DNA of 64,000 bases, from NCBI GenBank assembly GCA_022867625.1, contig JALIFM010000002.1, forward strand, positions 248,001-312,000, given 5' to 3'. Numbering within the stretch: the stretch's first letter is position 1; each line of letters begins with the position of its first letter. Positions 26,140 to 34,568 of this stretch are shown here, one piece after another. The notes beneath the pieces are model-generated. The model saw only the letters and a program-made list of their open reading frames with translations. It made no database searches and was not told the DNA's origin. The stretch is from Lachnospiraceae bacterium NSJ-143. GTDB taxonomy: Bacteria; Bacillota; Clostridia; Lachnospirales; Anaerotignaceae. Both the position numbers and the translations under genes were made by a program.

Positions 26140-27063
26140 TTAAACATCATGGTTATGTCCTGATGAATGCAAAACCATCTTGAAATTCTCTAAAAATTCC
26201 TTGGCCTCATCAGAAAGTATACTGTTATTTTTCTTAATATACCCTAACATAAGCTTAGAATCGTCACCTTTAATTTTTAGAATTTTAGCTTCCTTCTGCA
26301 TATTATCGGGAGGATTTATATCTATGCCCAGAGTAGCCAAATCTGTTTCCAGGAGCGCATATGTGTTTAAGTACTCACTGTTTGTATATATTGCTGAATT
26401 CATGTGCTGATTGATATAAGGACCGACATTTATCTCCTCAAAATGGTGCTCAATTGAAAAGAAATCATTTAGTCCGCGGATAAAGGTGATTTCAGAGAGC
26501 TTATCAGATGATATCATATCCTGATTGTATAAAGGGTTATTTTTTCCAACCATTATACATATGGTTCTTTTATCTATTTCTACAAAATTGAGCTTTTTCT
26601 GCAAAATTATATTATTGAATGGGCCAAACTGGTTTTTTGAAATATATAAGATTCCCAATTCTGATATACCGTGAGAAACATTATTTATAATCTCATCAAT
26701 AGTTCCCTGAAAATAATCGATTTTTAAATTTTTGTGCCTGTTATACAAAGAAGCGACAATTCTTGAAAGCACATGGCTCTGATAAGTGGATAATCTGAAT
26801 ACTTTATTTTTTGTATCCTCCTGATTAGATATAAGGTTTATGTTTTTAAATATGTTCTGAGCATAAATATACACGGATTTGCCGTAATCGGTAACTACAG
26901 TGTTCCTTCCATTTCGTTTAAAGAGAGGTTTGCCAAGTTCTTTTTCAAAAGATTTAATTACTTTGCTTACATTGGGCTGGGAAGTATATAATTTTTCAGC
27001 GGCCTTGTTAAAACTTCCGGTTTCAACACATGCAACAAAAAATTCTAATTGTTTTAGTTCCAT
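26140..27063 (-). CDS. LysR-family transcriptional regulator
   Basis: 307 residues, the normal length. The N-terminal winged helix MELKQLEFFVACVETGSFNKAAEKLYTSQPNVSKVIKSFEKELG is classical LysR; an effector-binding domain follows (about 90-300). These proteins bind as tetramers near promoters and usually activate when a pathway intermediate binds. It is divergent from the threonine dehydratase gene, and the gap holds promoter module B. As the same module precedes the cyclodeaminase-like operon, this protein may control both loci. The effector is unknown; a 2-oxoacid or amino acid would fit. Confidence 0.88.
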   Translation of the reverse strand: MELKQLEFFVACVETGSFNKAAEKLYTSQPNVSKVIKSFEKELGKPLFKRNGRNTVVTDYGKSVYIYAQNIFKNINLISNQEDTKNKVFRLSTYQSHVLSRIVASLYNRHKNLKIDYFQGTIDEIINNVSHGISELGILYISKNQFGPFNNIILQKKLNFVEIDKRTICIMVGKNNPLYNQDMISSDKLSEITFIRGLNDFFSIEHHFEEINVGPYINQHMNSAIYTNSEYLNTYALLETDLATLGIDINPPDNMQKEAKILKIKGDDSKLMLGYIKKNNSILSDEAKEFLENFKMVLHSSGHNHDV

Positions 27064-27177
27064 AATTCATTTAAACCTGCGCTTTCCATGTATAAATTAT
27101 ATAATAACATTACTGTATCCTACAATAAATGTCAATATAATCAGAATATTGTGTTATGCATGACATTTCGATTTCAA

Positions 27178-27278
27178 ATTATAACAATTAGCTATCATTA
27201 TCTGGTTGAAATCGGTATTTGATATAAAAATGTATATAGTTTATAATTATTTTGTAAGATTAATACTGTAATTAAACA
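27178..27278 (+). promoter_or_regulatory. Promoter module B, shared with the cyclodeaminase-like operon
   Basis: TTGATA (27219-27224), 17-bp spacer and TATAAT (27242-27247), with ATTATAACAATTAGCTAT and AAATCGGTATTTGATA upstream at the same spacing as in module A (14984-15073). The match runs for about 100 bp, from the upstream box to TAATTAAAC just before the ribosome site AGGAGGG. Confidence 0.75.
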
Positions 27279-27291
27279 GGAGGGAACGGCA

Positions 27292-28281
27292 ATGCAGAAA
27301 GATTCTTTAACTATTGATGATATTAAACAGGCTCAGGAAAGGATATCTCCATACATCAACCGCACTAAACTTATACGTGCAGAAAGTATGGATAATATTT
27401 TAAACTGCAAAGTATACTTAAAGCCGGAGATGCTTCAAAAAACAGGGGCTTTCAAATTGAGAGGCGCCCTTAATACTGTATTCCTGTTAGATGAGGAAAG
27501 CCGTAAAAAGGGAATTATTACAAGCTCTTCCGGAAATCATGGACAGGCATGTGCTTATATAGGAAAAATGCTTGGCATTCCGGTAACAGTAGTACTTCCG
27601 AACGATACTCCTAAAATTAAAATTGAAAGGACAAAAAACCACGGGGCTAATATAATTCTTGAAGAAAGGTCATATGAAAAAAGATGGATACGTGTTCAGG
27701 AAGAAGTTGATAAGTATGGCTGCTCAATTGTTCACCCTTATGAGAACTTTAATGTTATGGCCGGACAGGGAACTATAGGCCTTGAACTTCTGGAAGACCT
27801 TCCGTATCTGGATAAAGTGGTTGTTCCTGTTGGCGGCGGCGGACTTATTTCGGGTATCTCAACTGCTATAAAGGAAATTAACCCTAAAATCCAGGTAATA
27901 GGTGTTGAACCGGAAGCTGCCGACCCATATATAGAGAGCAGAAAGCAGCACAAGCGTGTAAGTGTCGGCAATACTCCAACAATAGCAGACGGGCTTTCTA
28001 CAAGACAGGCTGGAAACAATACTTATCCGATAATTGAAAAATATGTAGATGAGATTGTCAGCGTTGACGATGACTCCATAAAACAGGCTGTCAAGCTTGT
28101 GGCTTCAGAGGCCAAACTTATCGCTGAGCCGTCATCATGTGTAGGCATTGCGGCAGTCCTAAGTGGTAAGCTGAAGGTTTCAAAGGAAGAAAACATAGCT
28201 TTTGTTCTTACAGCAGGAAACTGGGATATAGATAAGATAGGAAAAATTTTAAATGATGAAGAAATCGAAGCGACAAGTTAA
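27292..28281 (+). CDS. PLP-dependent serine/threonine dehydratase
   Basis: 329 residues, close to the short catabolic type (TdcB) without the C-terminal regulatory ACT domain of biosynthetic IlvA. It deaminates threonine or serine to 2-oxobutyrate or pyruvate plus ammonia. Seen: the PLP lysine K55 in KTGAFKLRGALN, the substrate loop SSGNHGQA, the phosphate-binding VPVGGGGLISG and the late EPSSCVGIAAV. Related enzymes act on hydroxyectoine, 3-hydroxyaspartate or diaminopropionate, so the substrate is not certain. ATG 27292 follows AGGAGGGA. It is a single-gene unit behind promoter module B, divergent from LysR. Confidence 0.85.
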   Translation: MQKDSLTIDDIKQAQERISPYINRTKLIRAESMDNILNCKVYLKPEMLQKTGAFKLRGALNTVFLLDEESRKKGIITSSSGNHGQACAYIGKMLGIPVTVVLPNDTPKIKIERTKNHGANIILEERSYEKRWIRVQEEVDKYGCSIVHPYENFNVMAGQGTIGLELLEDLPYLDKVVVPVGGGGLISGISTAIKEINPKIQVIGVEPEAADPYIESRKQHKRVSVGNTPTIADGLSTRQAGNNTYPIIEKYVDEIVSVDDDSIKQAVKLVASEAKLIAEPSSCVGIAAVLSGKLKVSKEENIAFVLTAGNWDIDKIGKILNDEEIEATS

Positions 28282-28768
28282 TTATATGGAGCCTGTATAA
28301 ACTTCGGTTTTTATCATTTGATATAAAACTTAACCTGCATCAAACATGGAGATAAATGCCAACATATTTATATTAAACTTTATGGTCAAACTGTTATAAA
28401 ATTAATATAAATATAATAGAATGAATTACATAATAAAATAAACCTTATATCAAACAGTATTGTAAAAGCTTTTAGAGTTATCTAAAAGCTTTTTTATTTG
28501 CATTTTGTGTGAAGCGAATTTATATTTTTATATTACAGATGATAATGGGATTAACGCTCAAGCATTATAAATGGCCTGAATATGTGACTGCGGTAGAAAA
28601 TTTATGGCAATGGCGTATCAATATGCAGATTATTATATAAGGTCAAATAAATTAACGCTCTTGCGGGGCTTTTAACAACCTGTTTGGCTGTTGATTTTGA
28701 CATTAAAAAAGTGCAAAATAATTTGTCATTTTAATTTGCTACTCTGCATAATTTTTATTTGAATAATT
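28282..28768. other. Intergenic stretch after threonine dehydratase
   Basis: It holds the terminator at 28464-28496. The remaining AT-rich sequence shows no supported gene. Confidence 0.5.
28464..28496. terminator. Terminator
   Basis: AAAAGCTTTTAGA and TCTAAAAGCTTTTTT form a 13-bp stem with a 4-base loop and a T-run, about 180 bp after the dehydratase gene. Confidence 0.75.
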
Positions 28769-28797
28769 TTGACAAATTGTGCAAACCGCTGTATGAT
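28769..28797 (+). promoter_or_regulatory. Promoter of a structured leader
   Basis: TTGACA (28769-28774), 17-bp spacer, TATGAT (28792-28797). The RNA from about 28804 would carry GAGAAT...ATTCTC (28810-28839) and CTGGT...ACCAG (about 28849-28870) hairpins, then GGGGAGGA and a five-codon frame ATGAAAGTGATAACATAA at 28891. This looks like a regulated leader, but no known riboswitch class was matched. Confidence 0.55.
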
Positions 28798-28952
28798 TGT
28801 ATATATATGAGAATCATCTTTTTTCTTTGGCAAAATTCTCAACAAAATCTGGTGCTTGGCAATAAACCAGCTAATGGGGAGGACCATAATATGAAAGTGA
28901 TAACATAAGGTACAGCTGAAAAAGACGATATATACCTCATAAAGAGGTTATT

Positions 28953-29174
28953 GTGCTTATAGTATTAATTTTTGTCTCTGCATGTATGGCAGCGATTTAT
29001 TTTTATGTACAACAGATGAAAAATATGTTTTTAAAAAATAATATATTTGCAGTGAATGAACCTGTGGCAAATGATATTAATGGCAGCGGCTGCAAATTCA
29101 AAACCGGTGAAGCGGCTGTCGTTTTAACTATTTGTTATTGTAAGAAAACATATGTGGACTGTGGCAGAAGATAA
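28953..29174 (+). CDS. Short ORF with one membrane helix, unknown
   Basis: A GTG at 28953 behind AAAGAGG opens 73 codons. The first 20 residues are hydrophobic (LIVLIFVSACMAAIYFYV), followed by a polar part with several cysteines near the end (CKFKTGEAAVVLTICYCKK). No family was recognised. The promoter and structured leader upstream support transcription; the short length and the decayed-looking DNA after it leave open that this is the start of a broken longer gene. Confidence 0.35.
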   Translation: MLIVLIFVSACMAAIYFYVQQMKNMFLKNNIFAVNEPVANDINGSGCKFKTGEAAVVLTICYCKKTYVDCGRR

Positions 29175-29451
29175 TATTGTGCAGTAGATAATTGCACAAC
29201 AGGTACAGTAAAAGGAAATATATCTAACATAAATAAAACAGGGGTTGTCGGAAAGAACGCTCCAGCACCAACTTTGTCTACTGCTCTGAAAATATTTCAA
29301 AGCTCATGTAAACCTTCAAGCTGATGTGGGAATAAATGTCTGGCTTGAGGGTTTTAATTATGTAGTCAAAACCATCAAGTGCAATCGATTAAAATGAAGC
29401 GGGATATATGTATTACAGTGGAAGCTTTTGCTCACGTGAAAGGAGATTTTT
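29175..29451. other. Stretch before the CheB-CheR hybrid gene
   Basis: It carries several short broken frames and no supported gene. The hybrid kinase gene starts at 29452 behind AAAGGAGA. Confidence 0.4.
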
Positions 29452-32400
29452 ATGGAAGAAAAGGACGTCGAATGCGAACAGCAGGTATTGACGGATAAAG
29501 GGGATGTCCGATGCTTTGTAGGAGTGGGGGCTTCTGCCGGCGGAGTGGAGGCGCTTCAGGAACTGTTTAAGCATATGCCGCCGGATACAGGAGCTTCGTT
29601 TATTATTGTACAGCATCTTTCGCCTGATGCCGTAAGCCTGATGGATAAAATATTACAGAAATCTTCCAGCATGTCGGTTCAATTAGCCGAGGAGGGAGCG
29701 GTACCTAAACCAAATAACATTTATCTTAACCATCCTGGAAAAACACTGACGGTAAAAGAGGGCAGGTTTCATCTTGAATCGGCTCATGACAGAAATCAGC
29801 TTTATCTGCCGATTAATCTGCTGTTCCAGTCTTTGGCCTCGGTAAGCGATGTGTATACTGTAGCTATAATCCTCTCCGGAAGCGGTTCTGATGGGGCAAT
29901 TGGCATTGGTTCTGTAAAGGAAAACGGAGGACTTGTTATTGTGCAAAAGCCTGGTGAGGCTCTGTACGCATCTATGCCTCAAAGTGCTATTGCTACCGGC
30001 ATGGTGGATTTAACATTAAATGTGGCACAGATAGGTCCTTCTCTGGGAGAGTACCTGAAAAATCCTCATATCCAATCAATGCATCAGGAAAAGATTAGTC
30101 AAATGGAAATGGCTGAGGATTATTCACGTATTCTCAATGCAGTCAGTCTGTATTCTGATATTGATTTTACAATATATAAGACAAATACAATTTATCGCAG
30201 GATAGAACGGCGTATTGCGCTTAATAAGATTAACGGTATGGGAGAGTATTTGGATTATCTTCTGTCAACAGAAGGTGAGCGTGCGCAGCTTTACAGGGAT
30301 TTGCTTATCGGTGTCACTTCATTTTTCAGAGATGAGGAGGCATTCAGGTGTCTGGGTGAGAATGTTATAATTCCTCTGCTTATGAAAAAAAAGTCAATAC
30401 GTTTGTGGAGCATTGCCTGCTCAACAGGTGAGGAAGCCTATTCGCTGGCACTTCTGTTATGTGAATGTATGGAATATCTGCACATTGCGGCTGATGTTAA
30501 AATTTTTGCCACTGATGTGGACCAGGACGCGATTTCTGTTGCACAGAGAGGTATTTATTCTGAAAGTCTGCTGGAAAATCTGGACCAGAAAATGTTAGAC
30601 AAGTATTTTGAATACACAAACAATGGTTATCTGGTGGGCGAAAAAATTCGTAAAATGATTGTATTTGCCAAGCATAATATCTTTAGGGACGCACCGTTTT
30701 CAAAGCTTGACTTGATTGTATGCCGCAATATGTTTATTTATGTAAAACCTGAGATGCAGCAAAAGGCGCTGTTGACTTTTTATCAGCTTTTAGTTGAGGA
30801 CGGATATCTTTTTCTGGGGAGCAGCGAGTCAGTTGGCGATATGGATGAGGCTTATAACCTTTTGGATAAGAAATGGAAGATTTATTCAAAAAATATAAAT
30901 TATTCAAAAAAGGACTCATCTATGTATCCGGCTTTGAATATGGAGGGAAATTTCTTTTCGCACCAAACGGAGAGAACTCAGAAAGTAAACAGTCTGCAAA
31001 GACGTCTGCATTCAGCCGGTATTTCTGAAAAACTGCTGTTTGCTATTGCCGGACCTTCGGTGCTGCTCAATTACGAACATAAGGTTGTCCATGTAATTCA
31101 GGGCGGCGGACAGTACATGAGAATGCAGGACGGTCAGTTTGACGGAGGACTTAATTCGTTTTTTTCTCCAAGTCTGGCGTCTTTTATTAACAGGCTTCTT
31201 CTGGAATCGCAAAAGGTGCCGAATGGTATTATAGAAAGGCATGCTACAGGTTTAGCCGATTACCCTGATGAAATACTGTGTGTCAAAGTGCGTTTTTTCA
31301 GCCTGTCAGAAGGGGAATATTTTCTTGTGCAGATTAAATCGGAAGAAAAGACAGAAATAAAACCTGTTGACATACCTCTTGACCTGAGAGAACTCAAGGA
31401 CAGCCGTATTCAGGAATTGGAAAATGCGCTGAGTGAAAGTAACTGGAATTTGAAGTTGGCTGTGGAGGAATCGGAATCGCGCAATGAAGAGCTCCAGGCT
31501 ACAAATGAGGAACTGCTGGCCTCCAATGAGGAGCTTCAAAGCACCAATGAGGAAATGCAGTCGGTGAACGAAGAACTTTATACAATTAACGCCGAGTATC
31601 AAAACAAAATTGTAGAACTTACTACAGCCAACGCTGACTTTGATAACCTTCTGCTCAATGCAGATGTAGGCGCATTGTATGTAGATGAAAAGATGCACAT
31701 ACGTAAAATTACGCCTATTATGCTACAGCATACAAACCTTCGTGCTACAGATTTAGAACGCCCGGTAACACAGATTAACTTCCTTGATTCCTATCCCGAT
31801 TTTACACAGGATGTAACAGATGTAGCAAGACAGGGAAAGATTGTGGAGAAGGAAATTACAGATAAGAACAATGTAATATGGCTTGTGCGTATCAGGCCTT
31901 ATTTTGACCATACCCATGCCTCTAAGGGTGTTTTGGTATCAATGTTTGATATTACAAAGCGGTTGGAAGCGGCCAAGTTTGACTTAAAGCATCTAACTGA
32001 CAGTGTACCGGGAGGCGTACTCCGGCTGAAATTTGACGATATACTTGTAATTGAATACGCAAATGACAGTTTCTTTGATTTGATTGGATATACTTCGGAG
32101 GAGGTATGTCTTGATTTACATAACCGTTTTGACTGTCTCCTGCATGCATCTGACTGGATTGAACTGAAAGATGAAATCCGTGAAGCCGCTGAAGACGGCA
32201 GGCTTCTAAAAGTAGAGTGCCGACTATGGCAAAAAGATGGCAAGGGGCGTTGGTGCTCATTGCAGGCTGTTGTATTCCGTCAGGAAAGACACATAGAGCT
32301 GCAGTGTATAGTTACGGATATTTCTCTAATTAAAGACTATGAGGAGCAGCTCAAAAGGGAACGAGATTATTACAATAAATTATATCAGAACGTAGTCTGC

Positions 32401-34332
32401 GGCATTGTACAGTATGAGATTGAGGATAATACTCTGCGCTGCTATAATGCCAACAGTGAGGCAATTCAGATGCTGGGATATGAAACAATGGATGAATTCC
32501 GCAGACAGACAGCACAGACTCTTCCGGAAGTATCCGTTTCAGAAGATGCCGAATATATCCGAAAGACTCTGCTGTCACTGAAAAATGAGGGCGAATGTGT
32601 AAGCTTTGAGCACAGGGTATATACAAAAAATGATGGAGTACGCTGGGTGACAGGAGTTGCAAAGGTAGTCTGCACGCCTGACGGCAAAAAATTAATTCAA
32701 AGCACATTTATGGATACTACTGAAAGAAAGCGTGCCTTACAGCAGGTTGAAGCAGAGCGCGACCGGTACGACAGACTATACAAGGTTCTTTATAATACGG
32801 CGATATGCGGAATTGTTCAGGCAGATATTAAGAACAACAAAATATTGAGTATTAATCGTATCGCTCTTAATATTCTTGATGAAGTAAATGAGACAGAGGT
32901 TGAAAAGCGGCTGTTTAATGAAGAACCTGAGGATGAGCATCAGAACTGTCTGACAAGAATCGGAGAGCTTATGCACTCACTGGGCAAATTGGGCGAGCAG
33001 AGGGAGGTTCGCTTTAATTTGACAAAAAGGGATGGCAGTTTAACTATAATCGAAGGAATAGCCAACTGGATTATAGACGAAAAGGAAACCAGCATTATAC
33101 AATTCACATTTTTAGATGTTACTGAACAGGAACGGCTTAAAGAGGCTCAGATGGAGCTGGCTGTTGCGATTCAGTCGAATGTGGCTAAAACCGGATTTCT
33201 TTCAAAAATGAGCCATGAGATACGGACACCAATGAATGGAATTATGGGTATGATTGATATTGCAAGGCTTAATATGCAAAACAAGGATAAGGTGTCGGAC
33301 TGTCTTGATAAAATGAAACTCTCAATGCAGCATCTTCAAATGCTGGTAAACGATGTACTGGATATGTCAAAGATTGAGAGCGGAAAGATGGAATGCCGGG
33401 AAGTGGCTTTTGATTTACGTATTTTGCTGGAAGAAATCGTTGCCGAATACAGTTTTTCTGCATCTAAAGGTGGCGTTGGGCTGACAAGGGCAATAAGTAT
33501 ACAGCACCAATATGTAATTTCAGATCCGGTATTCCTGCGTGAAATACTGGGCAACCTGTTGAGCAACGCTATCAAATTTACCAGGTCTATGGGTATGGTT
33601 ATATTGGTTGTTGAGGAAACCAATGTAAAAAAAGAGCAGGCCAAGTTTACATTCAGGGTCAAGGACTCTGGCTGCGGTATAAGCGAGGAAAACCAGAGAG
33701 TGATTTTTGACGCATTTGAACAGGGGGATACTGAAAATACCAGTAAAATGCCGGGCACTGGACTTGGCCTTGCAATTTGCAAGAATCTGGTGGAGCTCCT
33801 TGGAGGAACAATACAGGTTGAAAGTCAGATGGGTATAGGCTCGGAGTTCTATTTTACAATACCGATGAAATTAGCAAAGCGCCAGGACTCAGATGCAAAA
33901 GATAAACCTGTTGAGAGTCAGGATTTTGCTTCGTTTAAAGAAAAGCGTATACTTATTGCTGAGGATAATGAGCTTAACGCTGAGATTGCCGAAACACTGC
34001 TGGAATGCTATGATTTTCTGGTAGAAAGGACAAAAAACGGAAAAGAGGCTCTGGAAAGCTATCTGCGAAAGCCGGAAGGATATTACGATTTGATTCTGAT
34101 GGACATACAGATGCCTGTTATGGATGGGCTTACGTCTGCCAGAGAAATACGAAAGAGCGGAAAGCCGGGAGCGCAGAGCATACCGATTATTGCCATGAGC
34201 GCCAATGCGTTTGAGGAAGATGTGGAACGCTCGCTGAATGCAGGTATGAATGCACATACTACAAAGCCTATCGAAATAGAAAAACTGGTAAAGCTTTTGA
34301 GTGCATATCTGCCTGAAACAAGTAAAGCCTGA
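29452..34332 (+). CDS. CheB-CheR-PAS-histidine kinase-receiver hybrid protein
   Basis: 1626 residues with no membrane helix or signal. Order: CheB methylesterase domain (about 19-205; S28 in GASAGG, H55 in VQHLSP, D147 in GSGSDGAIG), CheR methyltransferase (about 215-490; ACSTGEEAYS for SAM, CRNMFIYV), a long coiled coil of alternating NEEL/STNEE units (about 645-735), four PAS-like domains (about 740-1235), HisKA with H1255 in SHEIRTPMNG, an ATPase domain (NLLSNAIKF, DSGCGIS, GTGLGLAIC) and a receiver with D1551 in LMDIQMPVMDG. All catalytic residues are present. The fusion is known in bacteria and likely couples adaptation-type methyl chemistry to a phosphorelay; its target is not in the window. 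A GGDEF-EAL gene follows. Confidence 0.92.
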   Translation: MEEKDVECEQQVLTDKGDVRCFVGVGASAGGVEALQELFKHMPPDTGASFIIVQHLSPDAVSLMDKILQKSSSMSVQLAEEGAVPKPNNIYLNHPGKTLTVKEGRFHLESAHDRNQLYLPINLLFQSLASVSDVYTVAIILSGSGSDGAIGIGSVKENGGLVIVQKPGEALYASMPQSAIATGMVDLTLNVAQIGPSLGEYLKNPHIQSMHQEKISQMEMAEDYSRILNAVSLYSDIDFTIYKTNTIYRRIERRIALNKINGMGEYLDYLLSTEGERAQLYRDLLIGVTSFFRDEEAFRCLGENVIIPLLMKKKSIRLWSIACSTGEEAYSLALLLCECMEYLHIAADVKIFATDVDQDAISVAQRGIYSESLLENLDQKMLDKYFEYTNNGYLVGEKIRKMIVFAKHNIFRDAPFSKLDLIVCRNMFIYVKPEMQQKALLTFYQLLVEDGYLFLGSSESVGDMDEAYNLLDKKWKIYSKNINYSKKDSSMYPALNMEGNFFSHQTERTQKVNSLQRRLHSAGISEKLLFAIAGPSVLLNYEHKVVHVIQGGGQYMRMQDGQFDGGLNSFFSPSLASFINRLLLESQKVPNGIIERHATGLADYPDEILCVKVRFFSLSEGEYFLVQIKSEEKTEIKPVDIPLDLRELKDSRIQELENALSESNWNLKLAVEESESRNEELQATNEELLASNEELQSTNEEMQSVNEELYTINAEYQNKIVELTTANADFDNLLLNADVGALYVDEKMHIRKITPIMLQHTNLRATDLERPVTQINFLDSYPDFTQDVTDVARQGKIVEKEITDKNNVIWLVRIRPYFDHTHASKGVLVSMFDITKRLEAAKFDLKHLTDSVPGGVLRLKFDDILVIEYANDSFFDLIGYTSEEVCLDLHNRFDCLLHASDWIELKDEIREAAEDGRLLKVECRLWQKDGKGRWCSLQAVVFRQERHIELQCIVTDISLIKDYEEQLKRERDYYNKLYQNVVCGIVQYEIEDNTLRCYNANSEAIQMLGYETMDEFRRQTAQTLPEVSVSEDAEYIRKTLLSLKNEGECVSFEHRVYTKNDGVRWVTGVAKVVCTPDGKKLIQSTFMDTTERKRALQQVEAERDRYDRLYKVLYNTAICGIVQADIKNNKILSINRIALNILDEVNETEVEKRLFNEEPEDEHQNCLTRIGELMHSLGKLGEQREVRFNLTKRDGSLTIIEGIANWIIDEKETSIIQFTFLDVTEQERLKEAQMELAVAIQSNVAKTGFLSKMSHEIRTPMNGIMGMIDIARLNMQNKDKVSDCLDKMKLSMQHLQMLVNDVLDMSKIESGKMECREVAFDLRILLEEIVAEYSFSASKGGVGLTRAISIQHQYVISDPVFLREILGNLLSNAIKFTRSMGMVILVVEETNVKKEQAKFTFRVKDSGCGISEENQRVIFDAFEQGDTENTSKMPGTGLGLAICKNLVELLGGTIQVESQMGIGSEFYFTIPMKLAKRQDSDAKDKPVESQDFASFKEKRILIAEDNELNAEIAETLLECYDFLVERTKNGKEALESYLRKPEGYYDLILMDIQMPVMDGLTSAREIRKSGKPGAQSIPIIAMSANAFEEDVERSLNAGMNAHTTKPIEIEKLVKLLSAYLPETSKA

Positions 34333-34568
34333 CTGACAGTGTTAACAGCAAATTAGCAAATTGTGTTTTAATAATAAAATTGAAGATTTAAAAGCAGAAT
34401 GCGCTGTTGAAAGTAAGCTTCAGTAGCCTTCAGTGTAAGTCATAGATATCTATTTTAAAGTCCGGAGATTAAGCTTCAATACCATGTTAAATTATACAAA
34501 TCTATGGTATGATGACTGGAGAGACCGCTTGATTTATTACATAATTACAGAAATGAGGGCCCTGTTAT

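Noticed and set aside
29175-29451. Possible broken response-regulator or adhesin fragment
   Set aside because: Only short frames with weak resemblance; no motif could be supported on either strand.
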